64,000 bases of DNA. It comes from Fragilariopsis cylindrus CCMP1102 (taxonomy: Eukaryota > Bacillariophyta > Bacillariophyceae > Bacillariales > Bacillariaceae). How positions within the stretch are numbered: position 1 is the stretch's first letter; each line of letters begins with the position of its first letter. Of the stretch, positions 45,614 through 58,018 are shown one piece after another. The position numbers and the translations under genes are program-made. Location of the stretch: assembly GCA_900095095.1 (NCBI GenBank), contig FMBT01000314.1, forward strand, positions 1 through 64,000, written 5' to 3'. The notes under the pieces are model-generated. The model was not told the DNA's origin, made no database searches, and was given only the letters and a program-made list of their open reading frames with translations.

Positions 45614-47629
45614 ACAATGTATAAATTCTTCGAATTTTTGTATGAATCATTATCATCATCATCGTCGTCATCTTAGATATAAGATCAATCATTGACGACG
45701 GTAAAGATAGTTAATGAGGGGAGACGAATGAATGTCGTCCTGCAGCAAACAAACGGGATAAACAAACAAACAAACAATATATTGACATATAAAATAAGAC
45801 ATAAGATTAAAATAAATACATATTAAAATTTAATGTTTGAAACTTCTTTTATTGTACACAAATCCAATCCAATCCAATCCAATGGAATCCAATATAATAT
45901 GCTTGTGGTCTACTTTCAATAATTGTTGATCATGCCGTCGTAGTAATAAATCATCACCTCCCTACTGATGGTGAAATCAAAGAAATCACTTGCTTAATTA
46001 TTTACACACAATCTTTGACGACGTTGCTTATTATACGTTCAGTTCTTCTTCTCTCTTTCTCTCGCTCCGTCAGGTGATCTATATAGTACTGCTACTCGCT
46101 CCGTCAGTGAACTATATATATATATATATATTAGTACTGCTACTGCTATTACTGCTATATAATACTGCCTTTATTATTTGTTCTCTTCCAGCATTTGAAT
46201 TGAATTGAATGTTCGATATGATCGTATGCGTCGTCGCAACGAACAATCCACTATCCGCTATATCCGCTATCCGCCGCCACCGCCGCCACATTCCTCTCAC
46301 ACGCTACATGCCATGTCATGCCATATAAATGGCGACACGGCACGGCTATATGGTACAGTATGTTCTTGTCATGGTGTAGTGTCAGAAATATAAAAATAAG
46401 TAGTGATAGCTATACGAAAGGCGTTGATTTTATTTTATTCAACTGCGAAAATTCTCTGGGAATGGCTAGTAGCGGTATTAATTACAGTAGATAGAAACAA
46501 CTAATAGATTAATACAGTAGTCTCGTAGGTATGAAACATATTAATTAGATTATGCTTATCATACAGTACATTCGTTAATTACCCAGCAGGGTTACGAAAG
46601 GTAATATACTGTACTACGAAAGATAATATACTACGAAAGGTACTATACTACGAAAGGTACAATACAATAGCTACAGTACTTTCAAAGATCGTACACTGTA
46701 CTGTACTGTACATACTTGCATTGCTGGCCTGTGCATTGTTAGATTAATAAAGTGTCGTGAAGTGTGTTCGAATAACTTACAGTACTTGACTTGCTGCTGT
46801 CCGTCACGTCTTTCTGTGCATTTTTTTAAAATAAGAAAGTGTGATGTAACTGTACTGTACTGTACTAGGTCCTATATTTTGTGTGTGACACAAGTTTTCA
46901 AATACGCTTCATCGCGCTCGTCCCATAAATCTCTTACTTTGTTTAAAGGTACGTAGCAGTATTGCATCATCGATTTTTTTTATATTATGCATATACTTGT
47001 CTTGCTTCCGATATCACAGGAATAGCCTCTTTTTTGTTTGTTTGTTGCTTCATTCATTTTAAATGTAACTTCTTCAGAGAACATGATTATTTATTTATGT
47101 ATAAATAATGTTTTAAAATTAAGGCCTATTATAAGGCATTCTCGATTGAAACATTTATTATATATTTCATACACACTTGACTTTAGGCCTAATCTCATGT
47201 TTCTTGCATATCCGATACAAGAAACAACAGATGATGATGAATACGGTAAGTTAGGTCCCTATTTATTATCATTATTTATACAGTGATGTATCAGAAGTTT
47301 GAAAGTGCCGATATATATATAATATATTATTATATACTAAGTTCCGTAAGATATTACAGCATTTGAAGTGCCGATACTCCTGTACGTAGTACAATTTTTA
47401 AAATATCTTCGTCTCCGTTTTTTTCTTCTTCTATTTAAAATTAAGGCATTCATCGGCTTTAGTTTCATTCATTCAAATCATCTTCACACACACACAAAGT
47501 ACACGTACTGTAATCGTATATTTTCCTTTGTTCGTCTTTCACACACACATAACTTTATTTCGGATTTCTGACAAAACAGACACATAAAAGCAAATACTGT
47601 ACACAAAAAGCAAACACACACAATCAATC
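45614..47629. other. Intergenic region
   Basis: No supported gene is seen. Structures: a CCAAT-type repeat (45862-45885), a TA run (46112-46130), a GCTACTGC duplication (46090-46160) and a short tandem array of about 20 bp at 46593-46667 (CTACGAAAGGTA, four imperfect units). The HSF and helicase-associated genes both read rightward. Confidence 0.4.
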
Positions 47630-48193
47630 ATGAACACTATTACTACTACTACTACGAATCCTAAAATAAGTACTGTCATCAAGAAACGTCGTCGTATAAG
47701 TATAAGTACACACAATAATAAAAAGAAGACGATGACGAAAACGACAATGAAGAAAAGAAGTACTAGTAATACTCGTAATAATAAACAACCACCACTTAAT
47801 CTCAATGCTGTGATTCTTGATTGCTTTAATCGTAGTTTTTATGAAAACAACTGGAACGACGACGTTCGTATTGCTCAAGCCTCCCATTATCATCATAATG
47901 ATAATTGTCATTATTCTACTCCAGCCAGGCAAATGCCTTCCCTTCGTCCTCAACTACAACAACGAAATAATAATAATTTCAATATGATGCCATCATTGTC
48001 ATTATTTTCGGTTCCTGTTAATACTACTACCGGAGTCGCACCGGTAGCAGTAGTCACCCCTGTCATGACAAAAAAGAAGAAGATGAAATACGAAGACACC
48101 ACTACTATTACTACTCCTACGAATGAAAACGAGAGTGATCATGATGAAAATCAAGTTTCATTCTTTACGACTACTACTAATCCACCATCGTCG

Positions 48194-48228
<35 letters not shown>

Positions 48229-50023
48229 GTCAATAATCGTAGCAACTCCTGTCATCCTGAAGATAAACAAGAACTCTGCTACTGCTACTGCTACTGCTAC
48301 TGCTGCTACTGCTACTACGTTTACTGCTACTACTACTGCGATTCAGGCTGCTCCTGCGATGTCTTTACCACCACCACCACCACCACCACCACCACGACGA
48401 CGATCCATTGCTGTCGTGACACCACCTATCACTATCAGGAAGAAAACAAACTTAGTCACAACACAGATGATGAATGTTGATAATAACGCCTTGAAGATTC
48501 TTGAAATTGAATCATCGAAAGCAGCTGAAGCAGCTATAAATGAAACTGAATCATCAGCAGGTTATTCTGATGATACAGATTCATCATCATCCTCATCATC
48601 ATCACTTCGAGCACTACCGCCTAATCTCAATAATAAACGTGATGATGATCAAAATGATTATTATTCTCCTACTACATCATCCATAGTCATGAACAATAAC
48701 ACCAGCACTTTTTCGGAAGAAGAAGATCATCATCATGAGTATGCTAATAATGCGGCAACAACAGCTGCTGCACTTTCATTACTAGTGGATCCGGCGGTAG
48801 TTACGGCCGTGATTCAAAATGCTAATAAGGACGATTATAATAAGAACTACGTCGGTAATAATAATAGCTGTGATTACAATGAAGTATCATCCTCATCCTC
48901 CTCATCGTCGTCGTGCGCCAGCACTAATACAGTGATTACCACTAATAATACAAAAACGGACAAGGACAAGGACAATAATGATGATGTCAACGATAACGAT
49001 AACGGTAACGCGTTATACGAACCAATACCTTATCATCATCATCCTCATCACGGAGTGGAGGAGGAGGTGGATATGATAGCTTATTATTTGGATGTTACTG
49101 AACTACAACAAGAATATTTTCCTACTACTACTACTACTACTACTACATTAGTAACAGTAAGTAAGAAAAAAATGAAGAATAAAAGCATCAACAGTATCAG
49201 CAGCAGTATCAGCAGCAGCAAGAAAAAGAAGATTCTTATCAAGAAAAAGAGAAGTAAAGTAAAAAGCAAGATTAGTAGTACCAAGAAGAAGACTAATAAT
49301 ATCAGAACTATTATGACAGCTGCTACCGCTGCTGCTGCTGCTGTGGCTAGGGCTGTGGCAGTAGTAAAAGGCAAAGGTAATAATAGTGAAAGTAAAAGTA
49401 AAACTACAGAAACCGAGGATGATTATCATTGGATAATGAATTTTTTATCACTCAAAGAATTTTATAATAAATATGGTCATACTAATTTATTGCGTAGTAA
49501 TAATTCATCAAAAGGTACACAAGACGGAAATCAAAACAACAAATTACTAATGCATTGGGTTAAAAATCAACGTTCTAATTACTACAACATGAATAATAAT
49601 AAATCGTTATTATGTCAAAATAAAATTGATTTATTAAATAAATTAAATTTTATTTGGTATAAAAATAATTGTTCCTGGTATAATCAATATTCACGATTAC
49701 TACGATTTACAAAATTATATGGACATTGTACTATACCAATAACAACAACAACATTAACAACACTACATGATTGTAGTAGTTTAACAAAAACAAAAACAAC
49801 ACCAAATCCATTTCGAAATTTAGCATTATGGAAAAGACGTCAACAATATTTATATTATAATATTCAAAAACAAAAACAAATAAGTAATAGTCAACAAGTT
49901 AGTCAACGAGTTGGTCAACAAGGACAATCATCATCGACTACTACTTCTACGTCAACAACAACATTGACATTAGATCGTATTATTGCATTGGAAAAAATTC
50001 CAGGTTGGACATGGAGATATTAA
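47630..50023 (+). CDS. Protein with C-terminal helicase-associated repeats
   Basis: Single exon, 797 residues, starting at the first ATG of the frame. The first 590 residues are disordered with Thr, Ser, Asn, Ala and Lys runs, including a proline run near residues 245-255 and basic clusters (KKRRRISI, KKKKILIKKKRSK) that suggest nuclear localisation. From about residue 596 come two helicase-associated (HA, PF03457-like) units. The first has WIMNFLSLKEFYNKYGHTNL, LMHWVKNQRSNY and LLNKLNFIW. The second has WYNQYSRLLRFTKLYGHCTI, LALWKRRQQYLYY and the closing RIIALEKIPGWTWRY. HA domains are three-helix modules very common in diatom proteins without a helicase; some are thought to bind DNA. No helicase core is present. 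Confidence 0.85.
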
Positions 50024-50681
50024 TTAACTTAGTTAGACTATATAAATTGAATTGGAGTGAATAGTTTGATTAGGAATCGGAATATAGGAAGGGAGAGGGG
50101 CATACAGAAATAATATTAGCGAAAAAGTGAAAGCAGTAGAAATTATAAGTAAGAAACGAAATACAAAAAAGTACAAAAAAAAGACAGAACAGAACAGAAA
50201 CAAAAGTGAATACATAAATAATATATTACATGGGAAAGGGAAAAAAGAAATCAGATTGAATCGAATCGAATGGAAAAGAAAAAGGGAAATCGAATCAAAT
50301 CGGATTGAAAAGAAAAGAAAAAGCGAAATCGAATCGAATCGAATCGAATCGAATCGAATCACTATACGATACTGTGTCAGACAAAACACACACACGCACA
50401 AACAAACAAGTAAGGAATACAGTAGAGAAAGGGATACCAAAATTCACATATAAAAAAGATACATCAAAACTAATAATACCGAAAGTTTTATCAAAATTAT
50501 TCTATTCTATTCTATTATCAAAATTATTCTATTCCTTTCTATTCTAAGATTAAAAAATTGTGTTCATCAGAAATTGTACTGTAGTGATTTTTAATCAAAT
50601 GAATCAATCATATCGTTGCCTGTTTTAAATTAAGTGACCAATAAGCAATTAATCTTCTAACCTTTCGGTCGGTGATATCAT
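50024..50681. repeat. Intergenic region with GAATC repeats
   Basis: About 50250-50360 is dominated by GAATC/GAAAA pentamers, including five consecutive GAATC units (50330-50358). CTATT repeats lie at 50499-50545. Long frames on both strands follow these repeats and are not genes. Confidence 0.5.
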
Positions 50682-51133
50682 TCAATAACAAGATAGTTGA
50701 AGCAAAATATCCGTAGTCTCAGCCGGATCTCTTAAATAGATTACGCTGTACTGGTCCTTATTTCCTTGGCCTACGCTCCAGAAGTCAGGAAATTCTGTGC
50801 CATGTCCGTCGATTGGTAGAAAAGCTAGTAAGTATGGCATGGTCCAGTCGGGTTAATATTTACTGAAGTAATTTTCAGACTGGTATTATTTCCCAACTTA
50901 ACCAATCTGATGTTCACTTGAGGTTGAAATAGGCCAGTCATGTACGTGTTTAAGGTCCAACAAATTCCATCAGGATTAGGCCCGTTACATAATTCCCTAC
51001 TGGCAGACAGAAGATTCTGATGTTGAAGTCGTCGTTTGCTGCCACGTAGTTGGGTTTCAGCTGCAATCGCGTCTCCCAAGGCGGAAGTAACAGCTAAAGT
51101 AGCTAGAAGGAACGAGTAAATATTGAAATTCAT
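50682..51133 (-). CDS. Small secreted protein with R-R-L site
   Basis: Translation from the ATG at 51131-51133 gives a signal peptide (MNFNIYSFLLATLAVTSALG), then GSKRRLQHQ, an R-x-L site as found in processed diatom wall proteins, and a Cys-containing domain. The direct frame stops at 50825. However, another frame just downstream (about 50830 to a TGA at 50682) reads IDGHGTEFPDFWSVGQGNKD and SVIYLRDPAETTDILLQL, clearly protein-like. A 56-bp intron (50825-50880, GT...ACTAG) would join the two in phase and give 131 residues; a one-base indel is the alternative. An upstream in-frame ATG at 51193 would bury the signal peptide. Function unknown. Confidence 0.55.
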
Positions 51134-52145
51134 TTTGGGTCGGTTTGTTTGATATATTGATTCTGTTATATCAACGTCGTCCTTTCCGAGCAAGTTTCCA
51201 TTAGGATACCTTTCAAACGTCTTGACGTTTCAGAAAGAAGTTCTCAATGATTTCTATGAGGGAAGAAGATTGTAATAGGAAAAGAAATAATGTTGTTCTT
51301 TTTCTCGTTTTGAATATTTTTTATTTGACAAGGACACGTGCTACTTAGATCAACTTTCTGGTATGAAAGCTGAAATGAATAAGTAAGATAAATATGATGC
51401 CTCGTCTTAGCATAGATAATAACAAGGATCGTGAATGCAGTATTCTTGAATGTGGTGGCAAAAAATGTCGCGCGGTTAAAAAGAATGATAGATGCGAAAT
51501 CTAGAAAACACTTCAGAATGAATGAATCAATCGAATGAAGGAATCAATACTTGTAGTAGATAATAATGTGCGTAAGAATTACTGCGTAATGCCTGATACA
51601 ACCGAATGACTAGTAGGGTATTTCTCGTCAGTATTACTAACGAAACTAAAGGGGGATTGTAGGTAGTACAATCATAAATACGAGAATGTGCTCCCGCGGT
51701 CAGCGAGACACCAACATAAAAATTCAGCGAAATTTCCCCTGCGTGAATAAAAAAGTCCAAGTAAAATACGTCGAAATTTCCCCCGCGTGAATAAAAAAGT
51801 GGCCCTTAATTACGCGGAAAATTTCCCCCGCGTGAATAAAAAAGTTTGAGAAAAATCGGGATCAGACTATTAATTTGTGAAGTGATCAGGTCTACCACAA
51901 AAAAGAAATCTAAAAAATCCTCTTTGGCGTAGATAATAGTAGCTGACTTGCAGCTGGATCGAATTGATGATGATGATTCGTCAGAAGGTGGAAAAAATGA
52001 TGCACATATCGATCTACTCTTTTCGTAATAAAATAAAGTAAAATAATATTTCGTATTCACTCACTCTAAAATTCGAATTAATTTTACTGTTTCACCGCTG
52101 TACCGGTATATTACATAGGTCGTAGTATAATCAGCAATCATTACC
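51134..52145. repeat. Spacer with three 29-bp units at 44-bp spacing
   Basis: GAAATTTCCCC(C/T)GCGTGAATAAAAAAGT occurs at 51729-51756, 51773-51800 and 51818-51845, so the period is about 44 bp. The unit ends are nearly identical while the spacers differ. No supported gene is present; the minus frame at 51806-52060 partly overlaps the array. Confidence 0.6.
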
Positions 52146-53434
52146 GTGGCAAGTCAAGAAATCACCAACAATAACAAGGATCGAAATAAATATTTCTTCT
52201 GTGAAGAGATAGACAATAATCTTATCTGCTCAATTTGCTCAGGAGTACTAATCAATCCTGTTCAATTCAAATGTTGCAAGAAAACCGTTTGTAAGGATTG
52301 TGTTGTGCCATCTACTAGTGAAGAGTCTCCCAATCAAGATAAATGTCCGATTTGTACTTGTGAGTCTCTTGGATTCGAACAAACTTTTGCCCTGAATGGG
52401 GTTGTGCAGAATATGTAAATATGCTGCATGAATAATAAAGATCCACGACATCTCAGACAGGAAAACGATACGGAATATGACGATCGTAATTTACAACTTG
52501 TCGGTAATAACAGTTCAATGTACTACTGTTCTTGGACTGGTAAATTTTCGGAATGGTGTGATTATGATAAAAACTCCTGCCAGCTCCGTGAAGTCTCGTG
52601 TTCTTTTGGTGGATGCGATTTCACAGGACGTCGGAAGGACATGGAAATGCACAATTCGTCAAGTATAGTGGATCATATGCAACTTTTGTTTGGCCAAAGG
52701 ATGTTGAGTGTCAAGAATAATCTTCTTCACATCCAATCTGATCGTGATAAGGAAGAAGAGAAGTCTGAAAATAATATAAAAAGCCTCAAGGCCCAGTTCA
52801 AAAACTTTCAAACTATGGCGTATAAAGAGATCAAAGATTTGAAGAAGACGATCGAAAATACGCGAGAGGAACATGAGAAAACAATTGATGGCTCTACTAG
52901 TAGGATTCAAAATAGATTGGATAAAAAAATGGATTCCAATTATGAACTCGAAAGCTTGTTGTAGAACTCAAATCAGAGCTCGAACTAGCCACGGAGTTTA
53001 TTATTGATGCAAAATCCGAGGACCTCAAGATTGATATCGAGGAGACGGCCAAAACGATTATAGAAAAACTGGAAGGGGGTCTGAATGACCGTATTATAAA
53101 TATTGCTAGTAGTATCTATTATGATAGATAGAGTGATATTGAACAACACTTACATAGAATCACCGATGAAGAAGCAAGGATATTAATTGACGAAAAGATA
53201 GAGAGTAAATTTCTAAAAAATATGAAATCGATCAAACATATCGAAGCAAAAATGGATGCAGACAGGTCCAAGATAAAGGCCGAGATGATCAATGCAAAGG
53301 AAGACCTTGTAGAAAAGATAATACAGATCAGAAGTTTGTTCGTTTTACGACAAAAAGAGGAAGAAGAAAAGAGGAAACGCGAGTGGGAACCACGCCATGA
53401 TAACGATGACCCAAACCAGAAGAAAAGGAAGTGA
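52146..53434 (+). pseudogene. Decayed RING/TRAF-like zinc finger gene
   Basis: The sequence encodes, in order, a RING-like finger (LICSICSGVLINPVQFKCCK, VCKDCVV, DKCPICTC), a TRAF-type zinc-finger region (CQLREVSCSFGGCDFTGRR, MEMHN) and a long Lys/Glu-rich coiled coil ending in a basic tail (DDPNQKKRK). RING-TRAF proteins usually act as ubiquitin ligases or signalling adaptors. The frame is broken: there is no ATG at the expected start (GTG at 52146), an in-frame TAA at 52416-52418, a frame change near 52955 and a TAG at 53129-53131. A 42-bp in-frame GT-AG stretch could remove the first stop, but I see no intron for the others. Confidence 0.65.
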
Positions 53435-54205
53435 AAACGATAGTTAGTTATGTTACCACGAATGTTTCCACTATATCAACGTAAAATAGTAACAAAAAAT
53501 ACCCGACAACGGAAAATTCACTTTAAGATCAGTAAATAGTATGTACTATAGTTCGGGGAATCGAACCAATGTAGAAGTTATTTTAGTTCGCTAGGTTATT
53601 ATAGATCAAATTGTATCCAGTTTATTAGACTACAAAAAATGGTGCACGTAAAATAAGTATTGTTTCAAGAATGCCAAATTACTGTATGCCTACTACCTAC
53701 CACATCATAACACGTATCTAGAGATAGGGATTTGTCTTTAATTGTATTAGATTGCACTATATCGAAGCTTCATCGTTCATTTTGGTTACGAAAGGTCGAT
53801 ATTGAGACTAAATGGTTTTATCTTCCGCCACGAGAATCATATTGGCTCAAGCATTGTTTTTTCCCTTTTGTTTTTGACAGGACTGACTCGATTTTTTACG
53901 CAATGAACTACAGGCTTGGGGTGACAGATTTGTGTCAAATTATCTATTTTTTCCTCTGCGCGATCAAGAAGCGACGTAGAACAGCGAAGTGTAAATACTG
54001 CACGTGCATTGATACTTTAGTATGCAATATTTAGCTAAACAGCTTAAGCGTCTTCGTAAAACATTTAAAAAGAAGCAAGGGAAATCGAATCCTTTATTCA
54101 TTCATTCCTTCATCTCACAAAAATAAAAAAGAATAAAAAAGGCAATAAAGAATCTACTTTTAAACACAATAACAACATAAAAATACTATAAAATAATAAT
54201 ATACA
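53435..54205. other. Intergenic region
   Basis: A 100-residue plus frame (53732-54034) has no recognisable feature. A short hairpin GTTCG.ATTCC.CGAAC type lies near 53551-53568. Upstream of the DUF6824 gene the leader is very A-rich (54118-54200). Confidence 0.35.
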
Positions 54206-54946
54206 ATGACCATTCAAAAAACAAATATCTGTCTTCCAATTGACTATGAACCTACTGAACATGACATTTTAAGTGGACGTGGAAGGACCTTAAACAATCA
54301 CACTGGTAACATGCAGTTCATTGAGATAATAAAATCTAACCTACAACAATATATGGATGCACCAAGACGTATGCACAAAAGCTTCGTAATTGAACAAATA
54401 GTTGCAACTATGTTGGCTTCGGGGCATCGATTTATCAAAAAGCATCCTACAAAAATAACAAACCAATGGTATGTCATGAATCAAGAGGAATCTTACAAAC
54501 GAGTCGGGCACGCGTTGAGAGATTTGAAGTATAAGAATAGCAGCAACAATAATAATAATGGACGACACTCAAAATTAGCAGTAAAGAATAAACAACGTCA
54601 AAGACGAGAAAATATTGCGACTAATGATTCATTTGAAAATTTCCCTGAAAAGATTACTTCTCATCATTCCTTCGAAAGTTTCCCGGAACGAACAAGGTAT
54701 ACTTCAGATAGCTATGTCTCGTGCAGCAGCGATGAAGATGACGACAGAGATGATCTATCCAGCATTTATTATTCTAGCAGTGACAACAGTGAATTCGATA
54801 CTATTGATACATTAGGCAGTTCTTCTATATTCGTCACTACCGGCAGAAGTAGTATCAGAATTGATGGTTGTCTTCGACAAAGTTCACTTTGTCTATCGTA
54901 TCTAGATTTGAGTAAAGAAGACGGCATGGTAAATTTCAGATTTTAA
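54206..54946 (+). CDS. DUF6824-type diatom protein
   Basis: Single exon, 246 residues. Residues of about 15-112 fit the DUF6824 pattern common in diatoms: EPTEHDILSGRGRTLNNHTG, N.QF..I....LQQY, then GHRFIKKHPTKITNQWYVMN and YKRVGHALRDLKY. The GRG...NH.GN core is the family hallmark; function is unknown, though many members have basic, disordered tails suggesting nuclear roles. The C-terminal half is Ser/Asp-rich with a duplicated SFENFPEK/SFESFPER unit (about residues 140-165). A decayed relative lies at 35973-36395. The ATG at 54206 follows an A-rich leader and precedes the domain directly. Confidence 0.75.
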   Translation: MTIQKTNICLPIDYEPTEHDILSGRGRTLNNHTGNMQFIEIIKSNLQQYMDAPRRMHKSFVIEQIVATMLASGHRFIKKHPTKITNQWYVMNQEESYKRVGHALRDLKYKNSSNNNNNGRHSKLAVKNKQRQRRENIATNDSFENFPEKITSHHSFESFPERTRYTSDSYVSCSSDEDDDRDDLSSIYYSSSDNSEFDTIDTLGSSSIFVTTGRSSIRIDGCLRQSSLCLSYLDLSKEDGMVNFRF

Positions 54947-55472
54947 AAACGCACAAATACAAAAATTATACAGCAAAAATAGTATTTCTATACAGCTAGC
55001 AATAAGCAATTATATAACAAAACAATACTGTAGTCGATACATTATTTGAATATAAAAATTGAATATGATAGAAATCAACAACATACACACCAGTCCCTAT
55101 ATGAAATTACATATATGTTGGTTCTTCAATTCGTCATATCGTCCTATGACTTCATTCATGTTACTATTATATATATATTTTGATGGAACTTGCGTTTTTC
55201 ATGGACGAGATCGTCAATAACGATAGTATGTCAACGATCACGACTGTCGTAATAGAAGAATACCAGAAGACGAATATGAACTACAGTATCATCATCATCA
55301 TCATCATCATCATCGACTTCGTCATTGCCATTGTCGTTACTACCCTCCATTTATTCTAAATTCATCTCCAGTTTTTTTGTAACTGTTTTTCTCCTCTTTC
55401 TTTGTTGATGTTGATAATGACGATGACGATGACTGTGTAGTAGGTGTAGTATTAGTTTGTTAAAATTGTTAT
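54947..55472. other. Intergenic region
   Basis: No gene is seen. An ATC trinucleotide run occupies about 55286-55313 and GATGAC repeats lie near 55415-55430. Confidence 0.4.
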
Positions 55473-57256
55473 GTGCCGACGGCACCAGTCCGAACATACG
55501 GACCAATAGTAAAATGTGATTCATACCTCCTTACGCAGCCAGCATGGATACAAATATTATTGAAAAACTTAGATTTCTATACAACAGATGATGAAGAGCT
55601 AGATCTTTATCAACTACAATCACAACAGAATAAACATGGACACTTACTCTGTGTATCAGACGGGTCTGTCAGCAATCACGACATGAGTTTCGGTAGGATT
55701 CTTGCGACTCCACTTGGAACACGGATGGTAGGATCGAAAGGTCCTTGTAATGGAAGAGGGAACTCCCTACGAGCAGAAGGAGCTGGAATGCTCTCAGACA
55801 CACTCTTTCTTACCATATTATCAGCATACTTTGATCAGGAATTCAAGATCGTTTTTATATCAGACAACGCAGAACTCATCCGCAGAATGAACGCCCATAA
55901 TACTATAAAGAACCATTCCCAAATGAAACACTTCTATCTGAATTCGACGTAACAGAACAAATATACAAACTTATGTACGGGTGAAAGGGCACCAGGATGA
56001 TAATGAACAATATGACGACCTGCCTTTAGAAGCACAGTTGAATGTAGACTCAGAAAAATTGGCGGGACTATTTTAACAGAGACCAGGAATGTCACGACTA
56101 ATAGTACACATGATGCCAAGCTGTCCAGCAATGCTACTAATAAGAGGTATCAGTATTACAAGCAATTATCGTAAACAACTCATAAGAGCTTCCGTGGAAC
56201 CCACTTACATACAATATCTACAATGCAAATTCTGTTGGTCGGATGAAATAGTGACATCCATAGTGTGGAAAAGTTTAAGCTTGGCAATACCGAGACTGAA
56301 TAGAGATGTAGTACTCACCAAAATCTGCAACGACCTATTACCAACATTTACAACACTCTTCAAAATAAAGTATCAGTACCAAGACACATGTGCCCTGTGT
56401 AGTAAAACAGATACCCGCGATCGCCTACTAAGATGTAATGAAAAGTCTAGAATCGACTGGAGAAGACATATGCTAACGGCACTCAGGAGCCGCTTCATTT
56501 ACCTGGAAACAGATTTCTCTCTGGCAGAGACCTTCTGTACAGCAGTAGCAGAATGGATACAAACAAAAACAGTCAATGTATCCACATACTCAGTGAAGTT
56601 TCACAAAGCCATTAACACGCAAAGCCACATCGGATGGAGGCATATTTTCTCTGGCAAGTTATCACAGGAATGGCTGCACTTACAGGAAAAAGCACGAAAG
56701 TCTCAATCGGTCGAAAGAGACTGAGTTATGTGTGGGGAGCTTCAATCATCGAAGTATTACTGAAACACTTCATTCTCCTACGGGAGCTAAGGAACGAAGG
56801 GGGTACACGGGAAGACAGCAGTAAAACAGGAACATATGAGAAAGAAAAAGCTAAGTGAATCAGTACGCACACTAAATAATCAGAAAGATCAAGCAAGACC
56901 AGGTGATATGTGCTTATTCCACGAAGACATTGATGAACACATAGAGAATTCCACTGCACAAACAATCGCGTCATATATAAGCAGCCACAATGACATCAAT
57001 AATCAATTGGATCAGTGGGAGCAACAGCAGGGATCAGACAGAAAGAATAAACTCAAGGCAACGAAAAGCCCTCCTCAACAACAGTGGAAAGAAAGACAAA
57101 GCAAGAAGAGACCGAGTACGAAAAGAAACAATCCCCGGAAATATTCATTCGTGCGAAACACGACACGACTGAAAGTTAGGGGGAAGTTGATATACTGTAT
57201 ATAAAATAAAAGAAACAATCCCCCGAAATATTCATTCGTGCGAAACACGAACACGA
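55473..57256 (+). mobile_element. Fossil retroelement 3' portion with RNase H-like domain
   Basis: A remnant of a retroelement, most likely of the non-LTR (LINE) class. An RNase H-like domain comes first (HLLCVSDGSVSNHDMSFGRI, IVFISDNAELI, then a GHQDD region), followed by a Cys-containing downstream domain (CALCSKTDTRDRLLRC) and a basic tail. No reverse transcriptase, long terminal repeat or integrase is seen in the window. It is broken, with several interruptions, and the 5' part is missing. A 46-bp string containing GAAATATTCATTCGTGCGAA is present twice at the downstream end (about 57124 and 57210). Age cannot be judged without other copies. Confidence 0.6.
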
Positions 57257-58018
57257 CTTAAATTCAAAATCTTTAATTTGTTGATAGTACGTGACATTCA
57301 AAAGAGCTTGTTTCATGCACACACATACACGTCTATTTTGTTTTGGTAACCTACGGTAACGTTAGTGTGATTGAATGAATGAAAAGTTGAGGTACGTACT
57401 TCCTCCGTTCCAATTTACCGCTGGATACGTTTGCGCATCAAAGAACAGAAATCCACTCACACAAAAGGAAGATATGCGAAACAAGAGATATTATTGGTAA
57501 GAGCAGCTGTTCTGTTCGTCTGCCTTTATGCAAATACAGTACAGTACGGTAAATTGATTTATTTGACGTGCGTTGATTTGACGTCAACAAAAGAAAGTTC
57601 TTCGCCTCTTTTCTTTTTGGCTTAGCTACGGTAATTACTTCACATAAACAAATAAACACTTCTTTTTATCAAGATCTTTTTATCTACACAGCAATATAGA
57701 GGTATGTACTAGAATGCACTGTATGTTCGTTCGTTCTAACATGTGGTTGTTGTTGTGGTTGTTGTTCCTGATGACTGCATGAGTGCATGAGTGCGTGAAG
57801 CGTAATTAGTTTAAGAACGAGAATACCGCTTCTAACTTTCTCAGTTTTCCTTCTTTCGCTCCATCCACCTCCCTACTGTTTTCTATCTATCTATCTATCT
57901 ATCTATTTATATCTATCGATCTTTTTGCTGCTGATTGCTTCCGAATAGAAGTCAAGTATAGTCCTTTCAATTTTCAAATACAAAATCAATTTAAAAAAAA
58001 ACATTATCAGAAGAAAAG
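57257..58018. other. Intergenic region upstream of the Pmp3-type gene
   Basis: No other gene is seen. A TCTA tetranucleotide run lies at 57882-57910. GTTGT repeats lie near 57744-57766. Confidence 0.4.

Noticed and set aside
50033-50453. Minus- and plus-strand frames in the GAATC repeat
   Set aside because: The composition follows the pentanucleotide repeat (RFDSIRFDSI type) and there is no domain or signal.
51729-51845. CRISPR-like array
   Set aside because: Only three units with 15-16-bp spacers, in a spliced eukaryotic genome and without cas genes.
53530-53600. GGTTCGATTCCCCGAAC string resembling a tRNA T-arm on the minus strand
   Set aside because: The flanking bases do not form the 5-bp T stem, and I find no matching acceptor or D-arm. 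It is just a short hairpin.
53732-54034. 100-codon plus-strand frame
   Set aside because: No recognisable domain, signal or relative in the window; its amino-acid mix is not distinctive enough to support a gene.
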